Below are positions 56,231 to 64,000 of a stretch of 64,000 nucleotides of DNA, piece by piece. This DNA is from an uncultured Hyphomicrobiales bacterium. Its GTDB lineage: Bacteria > Pseudomonadota > Alphaproteobacteria > Rhizobiales > Beijerinckiaceae. Numbering within the stretch: position 1 is the stretch's first letter; each line of letters starts with the position of its first letter. The position numbers were made by a program, and so were the translations under genes. The stretch is from the NCBI GenBank assembly GCA_903847605.1, contig CAINED010000042.1:1-64000 (forward strand), in the 5' to 3' direction. The notes beneath the pieces are model-generated. The model was given only the letters and a program-made list of their open reading frames with translations. It had not been told where the DNA came from and ran no database searches.

Positions 56231-57172
56231 ATGAGCGCAAATGAGTTTCCAAGTGGCCCGCGACTGACACGGAGGGCACTTGCCGGCGTCATGCTTTCGC
56301 CTCTGGCACTGACGCCGTGCGGCAGGGCATTCGCCCAATCGCGGTTCAGCGCCGATCTCGCTGCAGCACGCGCCAAACTGACGGCCTATAACGAACTCTA
56401 CCGCGCGACGCAGACCATGGAGGCGGGATGGTTGCGTTACTTCCGCTCGGTCGATCCCGATATCGGGCCGAAGGGTACGGAAACACGTCTTCTGGGCTTT
56501 CCCAAGCCGAACAGCGCCGCCGCACAGGCCGATGCCGCCGAAAAGGCCGCGAATGCGCCGCCGAAGGAAGATGAAGCTGACAGAGCCGCGAAGGCCCTCG
56601 TGCATTTCTACCGGCTGGCGTTTCCGGACATGGTCGAAGCTGCGGACTTCTATCCGAATTACGTTCCCAAGGACGATCTCGGCAAGGCAGGCCAGATCTG
56701 GCATCGCCGCCTGAAACAGAACACCGGCTTTATTCCCGGCGCACGTTCCGATCTGTACAAGGCCGCCGACGCCATGCGCGGCAAGATCGAGGCGCTGGAA
56801 CTGGTTGAACTCGAGAAGCGCGGGCGCAACGAACACTGGCATGTTCGTCGCCTCACCCTGCAGGGGCGCGCCGCGCGCGATGTCTTTCCACTCGGGCCGG
56901 GACCTTTCGATCCGGACGCGCTCGCCAAACAGGTGGCGGCATTCGAGGCGGCTGCGGCAGAGGCCGAGGCCTACAACAAGGCCAATCCGGGGAAGCTGTT
57001 GATGTTCGACTCTTCGCCGCGTTCCTTCATCGCCTCCATGAACCGGTTGCGGGAGCAGATCTCCAAACGTCCCGAGCCGCGCCAGGCGACCGAAGCCGAT
57101 CTCCGGGCGGCGCTAACGGCCTACGCCCAACTGGTCGAAATGGGCGACCTGTTTTTCATGAACAGCCCCTGA
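56231..57172 (+). CDS. hypothetical exported protein (possible Tat signal)
   Basis: GPRLTRRALAGVMLSPLALTPCGRAFAQ; long coding ORF between RraA and dapD; no family recognised. Confidence 0.6.
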   Translation: MSANEFPSGPRLTRRALAGVMLSPLALTPCGRAFAQSRFSADLAAARAKLTAYNELYRATQTMEAGWLRYFRSVDPDIGPKGTETRLLGFPKPNSAAAQADAAEKAANAPPKEDEADRAAKALVHFYRLAFPDMVEAADFYPNYVPKDDLGKAGQIWHRRLKQNTGFIPGARSDLYKAADAMRGKIEALELVELEKRGRNEHWHVRRLTLQGRAARDVFPLGPGPFDPDALAKQVAAFEAAAAEAEAYNKANPGKLLMFDSSPRSFIASMNRLREQISKRPEPRQATEADLRAALTAYAQLVEMGDLFFMNSP

Positions 57173-57322
57173 TTTTTGCTTTAGGGGACGACGGCACCCC
57201 AATCTCGGTTTCGGGTTCACCGGCTACGGCTGGCGTCGCTGTAGAGCCATTGACCTCTCCTGTCTGAATCGCCATACCACCGGCCAAATCCGGCGGATCC
57301 GGTGTAGACGACAGAGAGAGCC

Positions 57323-58188
<866 letters not shown>

Positions 58189-58189
<1 letters not shown>

Positions 58190-58659
58190 TGAGCGGGATA
58201 TTCAGCCGCGAAAGTCTGAATTTCCTTTATCGGCAGGATGAGGGGACGCTGAGCCGCGCGGCCTGGTGGGCGGGCCTCGCGCCGCTCGTGAGCCTGCTTG
58301 TTGTCCTGACTGTCGTCTGGCTGCTTCTCGCGCCCTGGGGTCAACGTGGTCTGGACGAACGCGCCTTTCTCGATCCGCGTACCATCGTCACGTATCTCTA
58401 TCTGATGATTTATACGTTCGCGGTCATCCTGATCGCGATTTGCTACACCAATCTTTCGGCCAAGCGCTTTCTTGCGCGCGGTCGTATTGGCGGACTTGCA
58501 GGCCTTCTGCCGCTCGCGGCGCTTTTGGCTGGCGCGCTCAACTGGCTCTACCCGCGTGTCGCCGAGACGATGCCGTACTGGACGGTGATCGCGGCCGATA
58601 TCGTCCTGATCGGCGTCATCGTCTGGCATGTCGTCGACTTGGGACTTGCAGGCGACTGA
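58189..58659 (+). CDS. DUF805-like integral membrane protein, divergent
   Basis: Overlaps dapD stop (TGATG); four hydrophobic helices; FLYRQDEGTLSRAAWWAGLAPL N-terminus, TNLSAKRFLARG. Confidence 0.7.
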
Positions 58660-58770
58660 CAGCCGCGATCACAACGATGTGCGCTCGCGCACACCTTAAC
58701 CTCGTCAATTGACGCCATCTTCCGTTACTGTCACGATGATCGTGCTGGGCAAAAAACACGGAGGCTGACA

Positions 58771-59118
58771 ATGGATTGGCAGAATCTCTTTTTGACTTAC
58801 GACGGCAGGCTCAATCGCCAGCCCTTCTGGATCGGCAATATCGTTCTAACCGTCATCAATATTGCCGCGACACTGCTCGGCCTTGCGATCGGCGGCGCGG
58901 TGGGAAATCTCATCTCGATCGTCGTCAGCCTCGCGCTGCTCTATCCCGGCATTTGCATCGCCATCAAACGCGCTCATGATCGCGACAAATCCGGCTGGTG
59001 GATTCTCATCATCCTGATCCCGCTGGTCGGCATCATCTGGTACATCGTCGAATTCGGCTGCCTGCGCGGCACGGAAGGACCCAACCAGTACGGCCCCGAT
59101 CCGCTCGCGGGTACATGA
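58771..59118 (+). CDS. DUF805 membrane protein
   Basis: LFLTYDGRLNRQPFWIGNIVL ... IAIKRAHDRDKSGWWILIILIPLVG ... GTEGPNQYGPDPL. Confidence 0.9.
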   Translation: MDWQNLFLTYDGRLNRQPFWIGNIVLTVINIAATLLGLAIGGAVGNLISIVVSLALLYPGICIAIKRAHDRDKSGWWILIILIPLVGIIWYIVEFGCLRGTEGPNQYGPDPLAGT

Positions 59119-59191
59119 TTCCATCGGGCTATGTTAGGTTGCCCGGGCGATTCCTCGAAGTTCGAAGAATTGCCCGAGGCGCCTGAGATTC

Positions 59192-59653
59192 ATGAACTGG
59201 CTACGCTTGTTCTTTTCGTTGGAAGGCCGCATCACCCGGCTGGAATTCTGGACGGGGATCGGGCTGATCGTCTTTTTCCAGTTGATGTTCCAGATGCCAG
59301 CCATGTCGAGCGTCGGCATCGACATCGAAAAGGGCTCGCCTCCGCTCTGGTTTAGAAATCTCTCCCTCGCGCTCGACACCGTCTGCGCATGGCCACTGTG
59401 CGCCGTCCTCGTCAAACGGCAGGCCGACCGCGATCAGGGACCGCGCCTCTCGCTTTACATCGTCACCCTGCTGTTGGCTTTCTCTACGCTCGAGGCGTTC
59501 GGCTTCACGCAACAGGGGAAGGACTTCACGCCGATCGGCTATGCTGTCGGACTGCCATTGCTCGGATTGCTTGGCGTTGCGATTGTCGAACTCGGCGTCA
59601 GGCGCGGCACCATTGGGCCGAACCGCTATGGCCCGGACCCCCTCAAGGGATGA
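59192..59653 (+). CDS. DUF805 membrane protein
   Basis: [21 protein letters not shown] ... [11 protein letters not shown] ... [15 protein letters not shown]. Confidence 0.82.
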   Translation: MNWLRLFFSLEGRITRLEFWTGIGLIVFFQLMFQMPAMSSVGIDIEKGSPPLWFRNLSLALDTVCAWPLCAVLVKRQADRDQGPRLSLYIVTLLLAFSTLEAFGFTQQGKDFTPIGYAVGLPLLGLLGVAIVELGVRRGTIGPNRYGPDPLKG

Positions 59654-59654
59654 C

Positions 59655-60803
59655 ATGACCGACGTACTTTCACTGACCCGCGACCTGATTCGCTGCCCTT
59701 CCGTCACGCCAGCCGATGCTGGCGCTTTGGGCCTTGTGGAATCGATTCTGAAAGATGCCGGCTTCGCAACCCACCGTCTCGTGTTCAGCGAGGAAGGCTA
59801 TCCTGATACCGACAATCTCTATGCGCGTCTCGGCACGGAAGCGCCTTGCCTTGTCTTTGCGGGGCATACGGATGTCGTGCCCGTCGGCGACGCGGCGCAC
59901 TGGCGTTTTGATCCTTTTTCGGCCGAGATTGCCGAAGGCATGGTGTGGGGCCGCGGCGCGGTCGACATGAAGGGCGGCGTCGCTGCCTCCATTGTCGCCG
60001 TGCTCGACTATCTCAAGGCGCATGGAAAACCGAAAGGCTCGATAGCCTTTCTCATCACGGGCGACGAAGAAGGCCCCTCCGTCAACGGCACGCCAAAGCT
60101 GCTGGAATGGGCGATCGCGCGCGGCGAGACATTCAACCAGTGCATTTTGGGCGAACCGACCAATCCCAACAATCTCGGCGACATGATCAAGATCGGTCGG
60201 CGCGGTTCGCTGTCGGGTACGCTCACCGTTCACGGCAAGCAGGGCCATGTCGGCTATCCCCATCTCGCCGACAATCCCGTGCATCAAATCGTGAGGTTGA
60301 TTTCGATCCTGCTCTCGACGCCGCTCGACAAGGGCAACGAGCATTTCGATCCATCAAACCTCGAAGTCACGTCGCTCGATACAGGCAATCGTGCCGCGAA
60401 CATTATCCCCGCCGAAGCGAAGGCTATGTTCAACATTCGCTTCAACGATCTGTGGACGCCCGAAACTCTGCGCGCCGAAATCACGCGGCGTATCGAGACG
60501 CTCAACGACAAGCCGCGCTATACGCTCGATTTCGCGCCGACCAATGCCGTCGCCTTCCTGACGAAGCCCGGCAAGTTTGTGGAGATGTTTTCCGCGGCTG
60601 TCGAAGCCGAGACGGGCCGCAAGCCCGTCCTGTCCACGACAGGCGGCACGTCGGACGCGCGTTTCATCAAGAACCATGCGGAAGTGCTGGAGTTCGGCCT
60701 TACCGGCCAGACCATGCATGCCGTTGACGAACGTGTCGCCATCGCCGACCTCGAAAAACTCGTGAAAATCTACGGGCGGGTTCTCGAAACCTACTTCGGC
60801 TGA
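59655..60803 (+). CDS. dapE: succinyl-diaminopimelate desuccinylase
   Basis: [27 protein letters not shown]...[20 protein letters not shown]...[13 protein letters not shown]. Confidence 0.97.
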   Translation: MTDVLSLTRDLIRCPSVTPADAGALGLVESILKDAGFATHRLVFSEEGYPDTDNLYARLGTEAPCLVFAGHTDVVPVGDAAHWRFDPFSAEIAEGMVWGRGAVDMKGGVAASIVAVLDYLKAHGKPKGSIAFLITGDEEGPSVNGTPKLLEWAIARGETFNQCILGEPTNPNNLGDMIKIGRRGSLSGTLTVHGKQGHVGYPHLADNPVHQIVRLISILLSTPLDKGNEHFDPSNLEVTSLDTGNRAANIIPAEAKAMFNIRFNDLWTPETLRAEITRRIETLNDKPRYTLDFAPTNAVAFLTKPGKFVEMFSAAVEAETGRKPVLSTTGGTSDARFIKNHAEVLEFGLTGQTMHAVDERVAIADLEKLVKIYGRVLETYFG

Positions 60804-60864
60804 GGTCCCGGGCGCGCACCCCGGTCATCTTGCGCCGGCCATTCATTTCCATTATTCTGGATAT

Positions 60865-61215
60865 ATGGATGAGATAAAGGCTGTCGGCGTCCTCGCGGCG
60901 CTAGCCCAGACCACAAGGCTCGAAACCTTCCGCCTGCTCGTGCGCAGCGAGCCGGAAGGCATGGCTGCGGGCGAACTCGCGCGCCAACTCGCCATTCCCC
61001 AGAACACGATGTCCGCGCACCTTGGCATCCTGACGCGCGCAGGGCTCGCGCGCGGGCAAAGGCGGGGACGGTCCATCGTCTATCGCGCCGGTCTCGATGA
61101 GCTGCGCGCGCTGACGCTTTACCTGCTCCGGGATTGTTGCGGCGGGCGGTCAGAGCTCTGCGCGCCGCTGATCGATGAACTCACCGCAACCTGTTCCACG
61201 GAAAAATGCTCATGA
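60865..61215 (+). CDS. arsR: ArsR-family transcriptional repressor with C-terminal Cys cluster
   Basis: ALAQTTRLETFRLLVRSEPEGMAAGELARQLAIPQNTMSAHLGILTRAGLARGQRRGRSIVYR; CC(91,92)-x6-C(99). Confidence 0.92.
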   Translation: MDEIKAVGVLAALAQTTRLETFRLLVRSEPEGMAAGELARQLAIPQNTMSAHLGILTRAGLARGQRRGRSIVYRAGLDELRALTLYLLRDCCGGRSELCAPLIDELTATCSTEKCS

Positions 61216-61736
61216 GCGACCGCACCTTCAACGTTCTTTTCCTCTGCACCGGCAACACCGCGCGATCTGTTCTTGCGGAATCCATTCTGCGCAAACTCGG
61301 CACTGGGCGCTTCAATGCATATTCGGCTGGCAGCCAGCCCAAGGGCATGGTCAATCCCTACGCGCTCAGGGTGCTCGCGGACAATGACTGCCCGGTGGAT
61401 GGACTGCGTTCGAAAAGCTGGGACGAATTCGCGACGCCGGATGCGCCGCGCATGGATTTCGTTTTCACCGTTTGCGACAATGCCGCGGGCGAGGCCTGTC
61501 CTTTATGGCCCGGCCAGCCCATGACGGCGCATTGGGGCATCGAAGATCCGGCCGCTGTCGAGGGAACTGATATCGACAAGCTCCGCGCCTTCAATCAGGC
61601 GTTCCGCTTCATGCGCAACCGCATCTCGGCATTCATCGCATTGCCGGTCGCCAGTCTCGACCGCATGGCGCTGCAGCACAAACTCGTCGAGATCGGCGAA
61701 CAGGAAGGCGCAACTCGCGCAACGCAGAAGGCTTGA
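61206..61736 (+). CDS. arsC: arsenate reductase, thioredoxin-coupled LMW-PTP type
   Basis: FLCTGNTARSVLAESIL P-loop, TVCDNAAGEACPLWPG redox Cys pair; overlaps arsR end. Confidence 0.93.
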   Translation: MLMSDRTFNVLFLCTGNTARSVLAESILRKLGTGRFNAYSAGSQPKGMVNPYALRVLADNDCPVDGLRSKSWDEFATPDAPRMDFVFTVCDNAAGEACPLWPGQPMTAHWGIEDPAAVEGTDIDKLRAFNQAFRFMRNRISAFIALPVASLDRMALQHKLVEIGEQEGATRATQKA

Positions 61737-61740
61737 TCCG

Positions 61741-62412
61741 TTGCAAGCGAACCTGCAAACACGGCTGCTCGCGGAGGCTCTCGGCACGGCGCTTCTGCTC
61801 GCCACGGTCATCGGTTCGGGCATAATGGGCGAGAGGCTCGCCGGCGGAAATATCGCCATCGCGCTGCTCGGCAACACGATTGCGACCGGCGCAATTCTTG
61901 TCGTGCTTATCCTGATTTTCGGTCCCGTCTCCGGCGCGCATTTCAATCCTGCCGTGAGTCTCGCCTTCGCAGGACGTGGTGAACTCCCGTGGCGCGAGTG
62001 CGGGGCCTATATCGCCGTGCAGACGGTCGCGGCGATTGCCGGCGTCTGGTCCGCGCATGTCATGTTCGAACTTCCCGTGTTGCAAATTTCCGAAAAGATC
62101 CGCTTCGGCGGCGCCCAATGGTTTTCCGAATTCGTCGCGACAGCAGGTCTGATGCTGACGATTTATGGTTGCGTGGCGCGCACGCCGCAATTCGTTCCTT
62201 TCGCCGTCGGCCTCTATATCACCGCCGCCTATTGGTTCACCGCCTCGACCTCTTTCGCCAATCCGGCGGTGACGTTCGCACGCTCGCTCTCCAACACGTT
62301 TGCGGGCATTGCACCCTCGGGCGTTGCGCCTTTTATCGTTGCGCAAATCATCGGCATGATCGGGGCTTCGCTGCTTGCCATCATGCTCTGGCCGCAGGAA
62401 AAGAAGAACTGA
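61741..62412 (+). CDS. MIP-family aquaglyceroporin (AqpS-like) in ars operon
   Basis: SGAHFNPAVSLAF and SFANPAVTFARS dual NPA motifs; TTG start. Confidence 0.88.
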   Translation: MQANLQTRLLAEALGTALLLATVIGSGIMGERLAGGNIAIALLGNTIATGAILVVLILIFGPVSGAHFNPAVSLAFAGRGELPWRECGAYIAVQTVAAIAGVWSAHVMFELPVLQISEKIRFGGAQWFSEFVATAGLMLTIYGCVARTPQFVPFAVGLYITAAYWFTASTSFANPAVTFARSLSNTFAGIAPSGVAPFIVAQIIGMIGASLLAIMLWPQEKKN

Positions 62413-62440
62413 GAAAATAACGGGAAACGGTGGAGGCGGA

Positions 62441-63625
62441 ATGGGGGTTGGCCTGCAGGAGCGCCGCATTGCCGTCATCATCATGCTCGGCATCACTCAG
62501 ACGCTCGCCTGGGCATCAAGCTACTATGTGCCCGCTATTCTCGCCGATCCCATCGCAAGGGATCTCGGCGTAAGTTCCACCCACGTCTTCACGGCCTTTT
62601 CCGCTTCGCTGATTCTCTCTGCGCTGCTCGGTCCTTCCGCAGGCCGGCGCATCGACCGTTTCGGCGGGCGCGGCGTATTGATCGCCTCGAATTTCGTTTT
62701 TGTCGCGGGACTTTGCCTTCTCGCTTCGGCGCAAACCGCTTTCGCGCTATGGCTTGCATGGATGGTGCTCGGTGTCGGCATGGGCATCGGCCTTTACGAT
62801 GCGGCTTTTGCCACGTTGGGACGCCTCTATGGTACCGGCGCGCGCGGCTCGATTACCGGCATCACGCTATTTGCGGGATTCGCCAGCACCATCGGCTGGC
62901 CCCTCAGCGCCTGGGGCCTCGCGGAGATCGGTTGGCGCAACACCTGTCTTGCCTGGGCCGCCGCACATATAGTGATCGGGCTGCCGCTGAACCTGTTGCT
63001 GCCGCGCGCTGGCGCGGTGGTCACGCTCACTGAAAGCGAGCGTGAAAAATTTCACGGCGATGGCGAAGTGCGCATGGACCGCACTATGTGGTTGCTGGCT
63101 TTCGCATTCGCGGCTGCGTGGTTCGTCACGGCGGCAATGGCTGCGCATCTGCCGCGCATCCTGGAAGGCGCGGGCGCAACGACAATGCAAGCGGTCGCGG
63201 CCGCAGCGCTGGTAGGTCCGGCGCAGGTCGCGGCCCGCATCTTCGAGGCGACAGCCCTGCGCACCATGCATCCACTCTCTGTCGCGCGCATCGCGGCAAC
63301 GACGCATCCAGTGGGCGCACTCGTCGCGATATCCTTCGCTGCAGGCGCATCCTTTGTCTTCACGATCCTGCACGGCCTGGGCAACGGCATTCTGACGATC
63401 GCGCGCGGCACCGTGCCGCTAGCGATCTACGGACCTGTCAATTACGGCTATCGCCTCGGCATTCTCGGCGCGCCTTCGCGCATCGCGCAGGCGACCGCGC
63501 CGCTGCTCTTCGGCTTGTTGCTCGAGCGGATGGGATTTGCCGTTCTCGCCGTCTCGGGCGCGATCAGTCTGCTCGCATTCGCGGCCCTGATGATGATCGC
63601 GCCGGGCGGAAAAGCATCACGCTAG
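62441..63625 (+). CDS. MFS transporter in ars operon (candidate arsenical exporter)
   Basis: 12-TM MFS pattern; ITQTLAWASSYYVPAILADPIARDLGVSSTHVFTAFSASLILSALLGPSAGRRIDRFGGR. Confidence 0.85.
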   Translation: MGVGLQERRIAVIIMLGITQTLAWASSYYVPAILADPIARDLGVSSTHVFTAFSASLILSALLGPSAGRRIDRFGGRGVLIASNFVFVAGLCLLASAQTAFALWLAWMVLGVGMGIGLYDAAFATLGRLYGTGARGSITGITLFAGFASTIGWPLSAWGLAEIGWRNTCLAWAAAHIVIGLPLNLLLPRAGAVVTLTESEREKFHGDGEVRMDRTMWLLAFAFAAAWFVTAAMAAHLPRILEGAGATTMQAVAAAALVGPAQVAARIFEATALRTMHPLSVARIAATTHPVGALVAISFAAGASFVFTILHGLGNGILTIARGTVPLAIYGPVNYGYRLGILGAPSRIAQATAPLLFGLLLERMGFAVLAVSGAISLLAFAALMMIAPGGKASR

Positions 63626-63626
63626 A

Positions 63627-63995
63627 TCAGCGTGCGCGGTCGAGCATAGTCACGATGGGATGCATCATTGGCAGGGCCGCATTGGCCCCGTCGAGGCTGG
63701 CGTCGGTGACGGAGACATTGACCTCCTGCTGTCGAGCGGATCGTCGCTTCCCCGCAGCGTTAGCAATGACGGAAAACACGACCCGCGCATTTTGCTTGTC
63801 GACCACTGTCGCATGGATTCGGAGCTCGGGAATGTCGCCATGTCCACCGGGCCGGACCGTGCGAATCCCTGCGATTCGGTTCAAATCCCATGCCAACCGG
63901 GTGCAAAACGCTTTCAAGGCGTCGCCAGACGACGTGCAATGGAGGCTAGCTTCCCGCAGAGATTGCGTCTCTGCGGGGAAGGCGGCCGTGATCAT
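63627..63995 (-). CDS. hypothetical protein, convergent to the MFS gene, reaches window edge
   Basis: Open frame with plausible composition; no recognised domain; start could lie further upstream. Confidence 0.4.
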   Translation of the reverse strand: MITAAFPAETQSLREASLHCTSSGDALKAFCTRLAWDLNRIAGIRTVRPGGHGDIPELRIHATVVDKQNARVVFSVIANAAGKRRSARQQEVNVSVTDASLDGANAALPMMHPIVTMLDRAR

Positions 63996-64000
63996 GAATA

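Noticed and set aside
57250-57278. TTGACC-N17-CATACC promoter-like sequence upstream of dapD
   Set aside because: Plausible but weak -10; such matches are frequent by chance, so not listed as a feature.
58670-58740. TTGACG-containing sequence upstream of the second DUF805 gene
   Set aside because: -10 match is poor; could be a promoter but evidence is insufficient.

Overview
A 64 kb, high-GC chromosomal segment, most likely from an alphaproteobacterium (Hyphomicrobiales-like; inferred from gene content and intergenic repeat style, not tested). It carries about 58 protein-coding genes packed tightly on both strands. I saw no rRNA, tRNA, transposase, integrase, phage or CRISPR signal. Housekeeping genes (trmJ-like, purB, rpe, a DEAD-box helicase, dapD, dapE) and an ars operon (arsR-arsC-aquaporin-MFS) flank or punctuate a large catabolic mosaic. 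That mosaic contains three Rieske oxygenase alpha subunits, two LLM flavin monooxygenases, tandem TauD dioxygenases, tandem Tat-exported metallo-beta-lactamase-fold hydrolases, a KorABC-type 2-oxoacid oxidoreductase, a UbiD decarboxylase with an HCHL-like enoyl-CoA hydratase, hydantoinase A/B, a sulfatase, fumarylacetoacetase, RraA, VOC and cupin proteins. The most unusual property is ten solute-binding-protein genes (8 TctC/Bug-like, 1 peptide-type, 1 TAXI-type) with no cognate permease genes in the window and very few regulators. Other notable items: a perfect 18-bp-arm palindrome just upstream of the VOC gene; an unlisted 51-aa ORF preceded by a 10-aa ORF, both with near-identical strong Shine-Dalgarno sites; an unlisted 54-aa single-TM ORF; a TAXI-type protein with an in-frame stop that rules out a signal peptide; a REP-like element between rpe and purB; and three tandem DUF805-type genes between dapD and dapE. 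All family calls come from reading motifs by eye; no database search was run.
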